Below are positions 10,316-19,900 of a DNA stretch of 50,158 bases, one piece after another; position 1 is the stretch's first letter; each line of letters opens with the position of its first letter. The notes under the pieces were generated by a model. That model did no database searches. It was not told the DNA's origin and worked only from the letters and a program-made list of their open reading frames with translations. This DNA comes from Branchiostoma floridae (Eukaryota > Chordata > Leptocardii > Amphioxiformes > Branchiostomatidae): contig NC_049985.1 in the NCBI RefSeq assembly GCF_000003815.2, positions 20,138,540 through 20,188,697 of the forward strand. The letters are read 5' to 3'. The position numbers were made by a program, and so were the translations under genes.

Positions 10316-11543
10316 ACTTTGAAGCGGAGGCCAGAACAGAATGACCAAAATGAGACAAATTTGAAGGTTTGTTGTAAAACTTTTCAAAGGTCGAACTACT
10401 TGACCAGTTCGCTGCTTGCATTGTATCCTTCACTGATACCCCGGATTGATGGGCAGCAGAGGTAGCAGCACTTCTGACAGAGTGGCCGGTGAAGCCTTTG
10501 GTGACTGAACTAGCTTCTGAAAGGACAGATTTGAGCCAACGAGCAATCGTAGCTGAGCACACTGCCTTGTGCGGTTTGACCAATGCGCGGAACACACGCG
10601 AATCAGAATCCGAACGGAACGATGCTGTCCTAGCTAAATACGCTTTCAAATAAACCACAGGACACACTTCCTTCTGCTCAAACTTAGCCACAAACATAGA
10701 ATGAGAGGGTTTGTCTGGTCTAGAAGTCTTTGTCAGTTTGTAAACTTCAAATGACAAACCGTCCTTAGAGGAACTCATATGACAAGTGTCTAACAAAGCT
10801 AAGGATTGGCTTCTTCCTGCAGACACCAAGGCTACTAACATGGCCACCTTGAGAGTCAACTGCTTTAAACTCAAACATTTTGCCGGTGCCCACTTACGTA
10901 GGAATTTCAGGACAACTGAAACATCCCAAATAAACACATGTTTTGGTACGGGTGGACGCAACTCGAACACACCCTTCATGAAACGAGAAACTAAAGGGTG
11001 AGCACCTATAGGCCTACCTTCTACATTCAAGTGTGTCGAGGAGATGGCAGAACGATAAACATTGATCGTGCGGTACTGTAGACCCTTATCAAAAAGGCGA
11101 TACAGAAAGTCGAGTACCTTATTCAGTGGCGCCGAAATGGGATCAAGACTTTTTCCACCACACCAGCGAGACCATCTCCGCCAGGAGGACGAGTATAACC
11201 CACTGGTTCTCGGTCTCCAGGATGCCAGGAGCACTCTGGTAACTCCATCCGAAATTTCAGACTCTCGGTATCGAGTCCTGAGACAGTCCACACGGCTAGA
11301 CGTAGCGACTCTCCTAGCGGGTGAGGTGTCCCGTCCACCGGTTGCGTGAGTAGAAACCGGCTTGTTGGCAGCCTGACTGGCTCTTGGACTAACATGTGGA
11401 GGAGCATGGGATACCAGGCCGCTGTCTCCCATATAGGTGCCAGGAGATGTACTCTCTGCACTTTGTCTTGGCGAATTTTCGTCAACACCCTGCCGACAAG
11501 GATGAACGGGGGGAATGCATACAGAGCCTCCCACTGGTTCCAA
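10308..11543 (-). CDS. DIRS tyrosine recombinase
   Basis: 411 codons from the first Met; the real start is uncertain because the first ~140 codons overlap the RT frame, a usual DIRS arrangement. Catalytic residues of the family are visible: Arg in SAGRSQSLALLD (about residue 243), H354 and R357 in GHSVRSAATSAAHQSG, and the nucleophile Y390 in FEKFYNKP. The N-terminal part with INVYRSAISSTH and GRPIGAHPLVSRFMKGVFEL is the core-binding region. It would integrate a circular DNA copy without making a target duplication. The stop codon lies inside the internal terminal-repeat copy (10278-10315). Confidence 0.92.
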   Translation of the reverse strand: MEPVGGSVCIPPVHPCRQGVDENSPRQSAESTSPGTYMGDSGLVSHAPPHVSPRASQAANKPVSTHATGGRDTSPARRVATSSRVDCLRTRYRESEISDGVTRVLLASWRPRTSGLYSSSWRRWSRWCGGKSLDPISAPLNKVLDFLYRLFDKGLQYRTINVYRSAISSTHLNVEGRPIGAHPLVSRFMKGVFELRPPVPKHVFIWDVSVVLKFLRKWAPAKCLSLKQLTLKVAMLVALVSAGRSQSLALLDTCHMSSSKDGLSFEVYKLTKTSRPDKPSHSMFVAKFEQKEVCPVVYLKAYLARTASFRSDSDSRVFRALVKPHKAVCSATIARWLKSVLSEASSVTKGFTGHSVRSAATSAAHQSGVSVKDTMQAANWSSSSTFEKFYNKPSNLSHFGHSVLASASKSC

Positions 11544-13444
11544 TCCAGGGTGAACGCATCCGTTCCCACCGCCTCTGGGTCCGGCTCCCAGGACACATAC
11601 AGGCGGAGCTTCCTGTTGAGACGNNNNNNNNNNNNNNNNNNNNNNNNNNNNNNNNNNNNNNNNNNNNNNNNNNNNNNNNNNNNNNNNNNNNNNNNNNNNN
11701 NNNNNNNNNNNNNNNNNNNNNNNNNNNNNNNNNNNNNNNNNNNNNNNNNNNNNNNNNNNNNNNNNNNNNNNNNNNNNNNNNNNNNNNNNNNNNNNNNNNN
11801 NNNNNNNNNNNNNNNNNNNNNNNNNNNNNNNNNNNNNNNNNNNNNNNNNNNNNNNNNNNNNNNNNNNNNNNNNNNNNNNNNNNNNNNNNNNNNNNNNNNN
11901 NNNNNNNNNNNNNNNNNNNNNNNNNNNNNNNNNNNNNNNNNNNNNNNNNNNNNNNNNNNNNNNNNNNNNNNNNNNNNNNNNNNNNNNNNNNNNNNNNNNN
12001 NNNNNNNNNNNNNNNNNNNNNNNNNNNNNNNNNNNNNNNNNNNNNNNNNNNNNNNNNNNNNNNNNNNNNNNNNNNNNNNNNNNNNNNNNNNNNNNNNNNN
12101 NNNNNNNNNNNNNNNNNNNNNNNNNNNNNNNNNNNNNNNNNNNNNNNNNNNNNNNNNNNNNNNNNNNNNNNNNNNNNNNNNNNNNNNNNNNNNNNNNNNN
12201 NNNNNNNNNNNNNNNNNNNNNNNNNNNNNNNNNNNNNNNNNNNNNNNNNNNNNNNNNNNNNNNNNNNNNNNNNNNNNNNNNNNNNNNNNCTTTCCGATAA
12301 AATGAGCTAACTCCCGCGCAGTGAGTCGACCTTTCTCGAGCACCGCATTGGCTAATCGACTCAGCTCGATCACCTTATCATTCGGTAGAAAGAGAGACAT
12401 GGTAACAGAATCTAAACCTGAACCAAGGAAAACAATACGCTGGGTTGGCTCTAAGATAGACTTACCCAGATTGGTCACGAAACCCACGTGGGCAATGAAT
12501 TCTGTTGCTGTTTTGGCGTCTTGCCTACAGCGTTCATAATCACTGGCTATAATCAGCATGTCATCAAGGTAACAAATTAACCGAATACCTCGTCGTCTCA
12601 AATGCGAAGTAATGACCTTCAAAATCTTCGAGAAAATTCTCGGAGCCGTGGAAATTCCAAACGCCATACAAACGAAGGAATAAAAACGATTCTTCCACGC
12701 AAACGACAAGAACCTCTGATGGGTAGAATGAATCGCAACAGAAAAATAAGCATCAGTAAGATCAATCTTACAGAAAAAATCTCCTGGACGCACCAAATCT
12801 TGAACTAAGGATAAATGCTCCATCTTGAACTTGGGTACAAACAAACATCTATTCAGAGGTCTGAGATTGATGACGGGCCGAAGGCCCCCTGATTTCTTGG
12901 GTACAGTGAACAACCGAGAAATAAAAAGATCTGAACTGAAAGGGACCTCTTTCACTGCACCTTTCTGCAACAAGGTTTCAACTTCTAAATCCAGGGCCAA
13001 ATCCTCCTCTGGAGACATAGCTCGAGTCCAGGGAATACTAGTCTGTACTGGAGGCGTCCGCTTAAATGGCAACCTGTACCCCTTAATGATGTCAAGAATT
13101 ACTGAATCGCTAGTCAAAGTACGCCAAACCGGCAAAAAATGCTTCAAACGGCCCCCATGAGGAAGGGCTCGAACTAAGGGGCGAGGTACAGGTTGTGATT
13201 CAGACGGACACCGGCCTAAATCTTGCATACACAAAGAAACACAACTACTTGCTAGATTTCTTCCCGAAGCTCCCGTCTCCGCCCTGACCGGAGGAACGGG
13301 AGTACTGCGCACCCCAGTAAAACTTGTTGTTACCGCCGGACTGGCGGGGAGGGGGGCGGGATTTACGTGAATTGGAGCCGCGGCCCCGGCCGCCGTAACG
13401 CGAGGCGCCCGACTGGCCCCTCCCCCATCGGGGCCTCTGCTCAT
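11123..13444 (-). CDS. DIRS reverse transcriptase/RNase H (interrupted by gap)
   Basis: Open from 13444 to a stop at 11123, but 666 N (11624-12289) replace the middle, so the true length is unknown. The first ~65 residues overlap gag and may not be translated from that ATG. Polymerase motifs are plain: SGGLRPVINLRPLN, KIDLTDAYFS (motif A Asp), MAFGISTAPRIFSKIL (motif B) and CYLDDMLIIASD (motif C, YLDD), roughly residues 190-300. After the gap, AFTLDWNQWEALYAFPPF and VHLLAPIWETAAWYPMLL are signatures of the DIRS RNase H/C-terminal region. It would copy the element's RNA; DIRS elements then make a circular intermediate for recombinase. Confidence 0.9.
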   Translation of the reverse strand: MSRGPDGGGASRAPRVTAAGAAAPIHVNPAPLPASPAVTTSFTGVRSTPVPPVRAETGASGRNLASSCVSLCMQDLGRCPSESQPVPRPLVRALPHGGRLKHFLPVWRTLTSDSVILDIIKGYRLPFKRTPPVQTSIPWTRAMSPEEDLALDLEVETLLQKGAVKEVPFSSDLFISRLFTVPKKSGGLRPVINLRPLNRCLFVPKFKMEHLSLVQDLVRPGDFFCKIDLTDAYFSVAIHSTHQRFLSFAWKNRFYSFVCMAFGISTAPRIFSKILKVITSHLRRRGIRLICYLDDMLIIASDYERCRQDAKTATEFIAHVGFVTNLGKSILEPTQRIVFLGSGLDSVTMSLFLPNDKVIELSRLANAVLEKGRLTARELAHFIGKXXXXXXXXXXXXXXXXXXXXXXXXXXXXXXXXXXXXXXXXXXXXXXXXXXXXXXXXXXXXXXXXXXXXXXXXXXXXXXXXXXXXXXXXXXXXXXXXXXXXXXXXXXXXXXXXXXXXXXXXXXXXXXXXXXXXXXXXXXXXXXXXXXXXXXXXXXXXXXXXXXXXXXXXXXXXXXXXXXXXXXXXXXXXXXXXXXXXXXXXXXXXXXXXXXXXXXXXXXXXXXRLNRKLRLYVSWEPDPEAVGTDAFTLDWNQWEALYAFPPFILVGRVLTKIRQDKVQRVHLLAPIWETAAWYPMLLHMLVQEPVRLPTSRFLLTQPVDGTPHPLGESLRLAVWTVSGLDTESLKFRMELPECSWHPGDREPVGYTRPPGGDGLAGVVEKVLIPFRRH
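11624..12289. other. assembly gap (666 N)
   Basis: Within the DIRS RT/RNase H frame. The frame is the same on both sides of the gap as given. Confidence 0.95.
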
Positions 13445-14675
13445 ATTTTGGCTTCAAAGAGTCAACTAAAGCCCTTTTGCCCGCCACTAACTCCTTAGCT
13501 TTGGACGCTAAATCCGAACGAACCAAGTGTGACGGCTCATCGGGAATCATCCCAAACAAATCCTTGGCTGTATCTACGGTAGAAACCTCGGCTAAAGACA
13601 GACGTCTCATTTCAGCAAGGTAACGATTAGCGGAACCCAGCAGCCAAATAGCAGTCGCTGCACAATCTTTCATTACAGTCAAGTCAGACGACGAAAGATT
13701 ACCATCACAATCACCAAGCATCTGCCATAGATTCAGAATCGGAGCTGGTACATACAATAACTTTTCCTGCAAAGTGAAAAGCGGCTTGTCCGCATTGATA
13801 CAATGCTTACCTCTGATCGGGTCAACCGCCGGCAGTAATTTCATCGTAGCGTTATCGAGCTTCGGCACCGTGAGATTTTTAGGTGCATTTGTTGGGAGAA
13901 GGAATTTACCCTGCCAATGTTTAATATCGGCAAATTCACGCTTCTCTAACCCGAAGTACTGCTCGGTGTAACTAACAACCGACGGGCGGGCCGTCCACAC
14001 TTTATCCGGGTCGGGCGGCTCACGCTGCAGCGGCACGAAAGACTCAACGCTGACCGAGGAGAAGTCCGACTCCTCGCCGCTGTCGCCCGTACGAGCCCGT
14101 TTCGAACGAACCGACTCCGCCTCTGAGGGTGGCACCGAAGGCCTCTTTGAGCCTACGGAAGCCGCAATGGAGCCAAGAATTTCTTTAACTCCCCGAAATT
14201 CTTCAGTCATAAGGCCGAAGGCCGCACGGAGAGAATTTTGATCTTCTTGTAGGGTGTTGACCCCTAGCATAGCACGGAACTCCGCCATATTTTCTGGAAA
14301 ATTTTCCTCATGCTCATGAACATGCCCGGACGAAAGCTCCCGCTCGGAATCCCTAAGAGAAAACTCGCTGCCATGGAGCGTAGAACTCCCCTGTGCTGCC
14401 GGGAGAGCAGCCATACGGCGCTTAAACTCCGCCAGGCTTGTAACAGGGGGGACGGCAGCTGGGTCACGAACATGTGCGGGCATGTTGGATTTTGCACCAC
14501 GTGGTGGCGCCGGCGGGGCAGTACTTGCCCTGAATTCACGCGGCGTTATCTTCTTAACACGCTCGCGTTTCTTGTCCTCTTGCTGAACTTGCCGAGAACG
14601 CGACTTATGTTTGTCACTTTTGTGTGACCGCTGAGACTTACGTTTATCACGCGAACGCGAACTACGGTCACTCAT
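13245..14675 (-). CDS. DIRS gag-like protein (ORF1)
   Basis: 476 codons from MSDRSSRSRD. The frame is open 23 codons further upstream, but the Arg/Ser/Lys-rich start at 14675 looks the more natural N-terminus. The protein has a basic RS-like N-terminal ~45 residues, a Pro/Ala linker, a central region with YTEQYFGLEKREFADIKHWQ, and a Gly/Arg-rich tail (GGRGRG, FYWGAQYSRSSGQGG). That layout suits a nucleic-acid-binding capsid-like protein of DIRS elements. The function is inferred from position and composition. Its 3' end overlaps the RT frame by about 200 bp. Confidence 0.75.
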   Translation of the reverse strand: MSDRSSRSRDKRKSQRSHKSDKHKSRSRQVQQEDKKRERVKKITPREFRASTAPPAPPRGAKSNMPAHVRDPAAVPPVTSLAEFKRRMAALPAAQGSSTLHGSEFSLRDSERELSSGHVHEHEENFPENMAEFRAMLGVNTLQEDQNSLRAAFGLMTEEFRGVKEILGSIAASVGSKRPSVPPSEAESVRSKRARTGDSGEESDFSSVSVESFVPLQREPPDPDKVWTARPSVVSYTEQYFGLEKREFADIKHWQGKFLLPTNAPKNLTVPKLDNATMKLLPAVDPIRGKHCINADKPLFTLQEKLLYVPAPILNLWQMLGDCDGNLSSSDLTVMKDCAATAIWLLGSANRYLAEMRRLSLAEVSTVDTAKDLFGMIPDEPSHLVRSDLASKAKELVAGKRALVDSLKPKYEQRPRWGRGQSGASRYGGRGRGSNSRKSRPPPRQSGGNNKFYWGAQYSRSSGQGGDGSFGKKSSK

Positions 14676-14827
14676 TGTGACAGAGCTAATACAGATAGGA
14701 CTATCCGATATGAAGCAAAAATTACAACTGAAGAAATCAAGCAAGCCGAGAGCGCATGCGTCACCGAAAGGGGAGGAGCTTCTTCTTTCGAGTGACTACG
14801 AATGAGCTTAAGATGGGCATGGAAGCG

Positions 14828-14873
14828 AGGATGCCATGCTGAGTTATCACCATGTGACAGCGTCGAGGGACAA
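14828..14873 (-). repeat. DIRS right inverted terminal repeat
   Basis: Reverse complement begins TTGTCCCTCGACGCTGTCAC and ends CAGCATGGCATCC. Directly inside it is a ~150-bp leader and then the gag-like ORF. Confidence 0.85.
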
Positions 14874-15117
14874 TTAGAAGAATGTGTAAATCCTTCAATT
14901 GACCTCTTTTCTGGACAGTCAGTGCTCAGTGTTTAAATACATCTGTGGTGCAGATTTGTGTTGTTCATGACATATTTGTGTCATCAAAACATAGATGTTA
15001 TTGTTGCTAACACATTGTTTATTAGTTCTCACTTTGCAAGTTCCATGTTGTTTGTTTGTGCACTATGGGAAAGGGGTTTCTCCATTTTGATGTCAAGGGG
15101 TGTTTTTCCGGGCCTTA

Positions 15118-15478
15118 GGCCACACCGATTTAATTTCTTGGTTCACGGATTCGCTCGCTCCTATTTTTTGGAAAAAAAAATAAAAATAAAAATTACTACT
15201 CAGCAAATTTTCACCATTAATGAAACCATTCACCAACTTTCTGGTGTAGCAAATTGGCCTTTATATAATAAGCTCCTTAAAGTGTGGGTACAGGTGCTGT
15301 TACTGTACAAATATAGTGTTTTTGTACTTTTTTCAAGCTGAAAACTTTTTTTCTTTATGTTTTGGATTAGCCATTACCTTTACCCCAACCATTTTACTAT
15401 TTTTATTTTTATTTCGCCCTATCGCTCCATATTTTTTATGAAAAAATCCGTGAACCAAGAAATTAAATTGGTATGGCC
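15118..15478. mobile_element. 361-bp PIF/Harbinger-type MITE, TTA duplication
   Basis: GGCCACACCGATTTAATTTC at the left and GAAATTAAATTGGTATGGCC at the right are near-perfect inverted ends, continuing to TTGGTTCACGGATT. They are flanked by TTA at 15115-15117 and 15479-15481. The TWA-type 3-bp duplication and GGCC-A-ACC start fit Harbinger. Overlapping plus-strand ORFs of 127 and 90 codons are incidental. Confidence 0.82.
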
Positions 15479-15548
15479 TTATATTGGTGATGCTTACATG
15501 TATGTGGCAGGGAAAAGTGGAAGCTTGGTGGTTTGTGGCCTTTTCATT

Positions 15549-15892
15549 ACCTTTGCCAAGAAGATTAAACTTTTGGTTAAGGCTGAAGCCTTAGTGTTAG
15601 GTGAGTCTTTATGTAGGTCAACAGTATAACTGGAGAACTGATTGATGGATCTTCATGATACTTGGTATTGAGTAGCGGTCGCAGAAACAAAGGTTGAGTT
15701 TGAAAATGGTTAGCCCGGTATCTTTCGTGGGTACTGCAGCGGGCTCAGTGTGTGAGTGCGTGTGTGTGTGTGCGGATAACATAACTTGAGAAGCTATAAA
15801 ACCTTTAAGTCATTGATAAAGGCATTCTCCATAACGAACCTTGAATGTTTGGCGAAGGTATGTGTTTCGTGGAACTCTAGTTTAGGATGTTT
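15549..15892 (+). repeat. dispersed repeat family, short complete copy
   Basis: Runs from cctttgccaagaagattaaa through ggtcaacagtataact, gggtactgcagcggg, a (GT)n tract and ttgataaaggcattctcca to tttggcgaaggtatgtgttt and ctctagtt. The best small reference copy of the family in this window. Confidence 0.75.
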
Positions 15893-15919
15893 TTGTAATG
15901 TAAATTAACCTCAGCGACA

Positions 15920-16110
15920 TTGCATCGCCTCCTAAACCGCCTATACAGGAAGTCACTCTCTCCAGAGAAACTGACAAATTGACAGATGGTAGACAGTGTC
16001 AAGAAAGATATTCGGAAACTAAATCTGCAAAAAGCCAACCCCCTTGACAGAGCCAGCTATCAGCAATCAGACCTGAACGAAATCCTGCAACGTCCAACCC
16101 TCGCAAGATG
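15920..16110 (+). pseudogene. possible LINE C-terminal remnant
   Basis: Reads YRKSLSPEKLTN, stop, then MVDSVKKDIRKLNLQKANPL and DRASYQQ. This resembles the V..D...L.L....A.DR..WR pattern near the end of some LINE ORF2 proteins. Short, and clade unknown. Confidence 0.35.
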
Positions 16111-16202
16111 AGAACAACGGCCGCTCAACCAGATAGTGAGTGAGAGTGGCTGCTATAGAAATTCTTCTTTGCAGTTTAGTCCATGGGGAAAATTATGATT
16201 AA

Positions 16203-16569
16203 GGCACAATCTACACACAGTTTTTCCCAATATCGGCAAGCCAACAACCTCTCGCTGACAGCTTTTTTTCATCGTCTAGATGGAACTACTATATCGCCAT
16301 TACGATATCGGGAAAATTTCTCCCGAAAGGTCCGGACCACTCGTACGAATACTACGATACCTTACCAATAGCTTAGCAGGGGTCCCCGACAGCTTCGCGC
16401 GCGTGTAGATGCTTCCCAACTTCAGGAAGGCTCATTAGCATATAACGCCATGTGGAAAATCGCGCTATATGTTTATGACTGCAAGCGCCATGGGTGTCCC
16501 GCCCCTTACGTTCTAGATCCCTCCCGAAATCTCCACAGATATCGGTAAAAACTGTGTGTAGATTGGGCC
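16203..16569. mobile_element. 367-bp PIF/Harbinger-type MITE, TAA duplication
   Basis: Left GGCACAATCTACACACAGTT and right AACTGTGTGTAGATTGGGCC are inverted ends, flanked by TAA at 16200-16202 and 16570-16572. Inner sequences also pair (cgatatcgggaaaatttctcccg). Different family from 15118-15478 but the same kind of 3-bp duplication. Confidence 0.82.
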
Positions 16570-16867
16570 TAAGGGACTACTGAAAAGTGGCAACAATGGC
16601 CAAGTGGGGTCACACTGACTGTAAATGACCTTCAACCAAATTTGTTCATCGCAATGAAGATTGACTAATTTCAAATTGACAGAGGGACAAGGATCCTTTT
16701 ACCTAAATCTACACTAACATCGGACAGGGCTTTGGTTGATCCCAAAGAGTAACACAGTGATGGAGAGGGCACCGGCAGTATATATTACTGACAAAAATTC
16801 TCTCCAGCTCTTTATCTGCTGTGTGATGATTTTTCATGTAAGACAATATAAAAATGAATAGAATTAC

Positions 16868-16990
16868 CTCCTTCATGGGATACTCCTTGATGACTTTCCT
16901 GAGCTCCTGTTTACTGAAGGCCAGCTGGTACCCCACCTCCTCTGCCTTCACACCCTGCGCAACACGGGCCTCGATACCTTCAAAGAAGTG
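16868..16990 (-). CDS. EXOC1: EXOC1 exon o (last one visible)
   Basis: 123 bp, 41 codons, phase 0 on both sides (acceptor cttgtgcag, donor gtaatt). [38 protein letters not shown] and MKE match the penultimate conserved segment of EXOC1. It is separated from exon n by 17.7 kb. Reading through the donor would add about 50 unrelated residues, ending at a stop at 16709; that alternative end has no family support. Confidence 0.95.
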
Positions 16991-19900
16991 CTGCACAAGA
17001 AACAAGAGCCCACACATCATACAGGTTACATACAGTGTTGTATTAATAATTCTAGTTGAAAACCATGTGATGTTTTTATATTGTATGTGTTCAGATGTTC
17101 TTGTTGTAATTCTATTATGTACTAATAAATGTTCCAATGAATTTACAAAGTATATCATTAACAGTTGTAAGTGAAATGGAAAATGTGTCATTCTTTAGCA
17201 AATCCATGTCACCACAATAATGCAACTGTTATAAGAAAATGTTACAAGTGTTCTGAGATGTTCAATCATTGGAACCAATTGAAATGTGCCCGCTTAATTG
17301 TTTGCAAATTATTTCGAACCAGTGCAGAAATCGACCGTCCCCAATCGGCAAAATTCCTGCACGGACAATGGCAGGTAAAACTCCCGCGCCTGCAGTGTAG
17401 TAAAAATGTGAGTACTAGTGGAACCCCCTCTGGAAGCCATTGCTTTCCAGTGGAGAGATTCCAATGGGGAAGTCCTTGCTGCCCAGGGGAGAGATTTCCG
17501 TGGCGTCTATTCTCTGATTATTTCACATCAAATAAATGGTTCAGGGAACAAGACATCACATCGACAGACGTCAGACGATTTCTAAACTAGTTAATTTTCA
17601 TCAGATTGTTAAACTTTTCTTGACCACTTGAACTGCAGAGCTCAGCTTGGTTCAATATCTTTACATGCCAATGCAGTACTCAAGGTATAACTTAACTTCA
17701 TACTACATCCACCTATCGACAAGTATGTAGCTTTTAAAAGGGGCAAGTCACGTCCAGCAACAAGGCCTGGATTACTCCAAGGATTAAGCGACTGATTGAG
17801 GACAGACAGAGAGTTACATTTCGGGTTACAAACCTTGCTTTAACAAAGTACAGAATAAAGTTCAAATGGAGGTTTTACAAGGAAGCGGATTACAGATGAG
17901 GCCTGGGGACTCCCACTGGACCAACACAGTGAAGCCTGGAGGAAACAGTACAGTGTGCTCTGTTGCAGAAAAGTGAACACTTTGTGTCTGTGTGGTCAAA
18001 TGCTGACAAAGTCTTACCCAGTCTTGCAAAAATATCTGGCCAACTTTCACATCGAGCCATACCACAATGAAGTATAGAGCAAGTAAAACTTCAAATTAAG
18101 AGGGTGAATCCTTGCAAGGCCACTGGGAGAAGGGGGGGGGGGGTGTGGTTACACGTACCGCCATGGCTACTATCCAACTTTTATAACAAGCTAGCTATAG
18201 CCCCTTACAAAAGGGTATCTTTCCCTCACAATGGGAAGAAGAACTGGTGGTTCCAGAACCGAAGGCGACCAGGCCCAAAGGTCCTGATGATTTCAGAAGG
18301 ATTTCTCTAATGAGCTGTCTGCCGTGGGTAAGGCGTATGAGGTGTTTCTCCGGGGCTTACTGCTACAGGACACAGCCACCAGATTCATGATTCTCAGTAT
18401 GGTTTCATGATTAGAAGGGGATGCTCAACAGTGGGATGCTCAACAGTCTTAGCACTCATCCAGACAACGCAATCGTGGTTTAATGCGGTTCTAAAATGGA
18501 CTGTAGTGCATGTTGCATTTGTGGATCTTATGCATGCCTTTGACATCATAGATCATGGAAGTCTCCTTTGTAGTTTGTCACACCTCTGGATTAGACAGGA
18601 TCTATGGCATTGACTGAACAGCTACATGTATACTTGAGCAACCATGTTCAATGTGTAAAATGGGGGACGAACATTTCTGCAACTAAAGCCATTCTCACAG
18701 GTACACCTCAGGAGGCTAGGGCATCCTCTCACTCTTTATCATTGCTATGAACAACCTTGACCTTTGAATACCATCTAGCATAACACCTTTGAAATCTCAC
18801 AAACTCACATTGCATCTATACTGGGGCAAATGCAGCTTTCACTTGACAGAGTAGATGTATGGGCAAATTCAACTGCAAACTAGAGCTCCACGAACACATC
18901 CCTTTTCCAAATAATCATGCCTTTATTCAAGAGTTTAAGGTCTCATTCAGGTATTGCTAAAGAGAACCTACCCCAAAAGCAAACAACTGTATGAACGTGA
19001 GTTGGAAATTCCATTTTATCCATCCCAACTAACCTTGAGTCTTGTTGTTGTCCACTAACAAACAGACATACATTCACAGATGCTGCAGTGCTGAAGAAAA
19101 ACAGCAGGTAAACCATTTTTGAACTTGACCTTCCTTTCCACAACAGGTTACTTCTCAAGTACACACGTTCTCAAGTTATGAAGGTGACATACAGACAGAC
19201 CCACACTATAGCCGCTGCACCATGGCACCATTGAACATATAATCATCTTGGCAAAGGTGAAAAAGGGAAGAGAATAAAAGGAAATGGACAGAGAAGAAAA
19301 AAAATAGCCCAACACAGCCATGCAAGGAGATTTTCACAACCTGATTGATATGTTTACATGATGGTTAACTTAACTTAGGGCTGTTTGTTTTTGTGACCTA
19401 CATTGTACATGCGGCTAGCTAGTGTCTGCGAAATCAGGTCTTACCCTGAAATGTAGGGGTTTTGTAAACCTTTTTTGATCATGCAAATAAGCACCTGGTT
19501 AACACAGTTAGCATTTCAATATATAAATCATCACTCAAGGTATCTACATACCAAATATCATGACAATCTGTCGACCCTTTCCTTAGTTATTCTGTCTAAT
19601 GAAAGTCTGCAACAAACTTGGCCCGCCCTGCTGTTCAAAACATGCCACTAGGGGGCCCAAACCCACATCACTTACTCCTTGTCCCGAGACCTATCAACCA
19701 CTTAAAAATCATGAACCATGTTGTCCACAGCCAAACGCACTTACATACAAAGCTCGCGGGATTGTATTTCCACAACCACTACACACCTACCAAATATCCT
19801 GAAGACAGATTCACAAAGAAGAGCACAAAAATTTAAAGCCTGCTACAGTACTCTAGGAAAGCGATAGGTTCACCGTTTTTGAACTTGCCCTGCCTTTCCA

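Larger units (their letters stand above)
9660..14873 (-). mobile_element. DIRS1-like tyrosine-recombinase retrotransposon
   Basis: Bounded by inverted TTGTCCCTCGACG...CATGGCATCC ends (left 9660-9706, right 14828-14873). On the minus strand it carries, in order, a gag-like ORF, an RT/RNase H ORF and a tyrosine recombinase ORF, overlapping as in DIRS elements. A third terminal-repeat copy at 10278-10315, inverted relative to the right end, overlaps the recombinase stop and sits where DIRS1 elements have their internal complementary region. No target-site duplication is evident, as expected. Two N runs hide part of RT/RNase H and the region between the internal repeat and the left end. All three visible ORFs are open, so insertion may be recent. 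Confidence 0.88.

Noticed and set aside
9605-10387. Long ORFs on both strands across 9605-10387
   Set aside because: They consist almost wholly of N; only the short flanks are real sequence.
11346-12310. Plus-strand ORFs of 319 and 304 codons opposite the DIRS RT
   Set aside because: They span 666 N and are the antisense of a well-supported RT frame.
14958-15341. 127-codon plus-strand ORF
   Set aside because: Half of it lies in a Harbinger-type MITE starting at 15118, and it has no protein family features.
16709-16867. C-terminal extension of EXOC1 by reading through the donor at 16867
   Set aside because: The ~50 added residues do not resemble the family, and the donor is good. Kept only as an unlikely alternative end.
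17171-17590. 139-codon plus-strand ORF as a possible gene
   Set aside because: No domain, biased towards Cys/Trp/Pro near its end, opposite strand to the host gene, no promoter or splice context.
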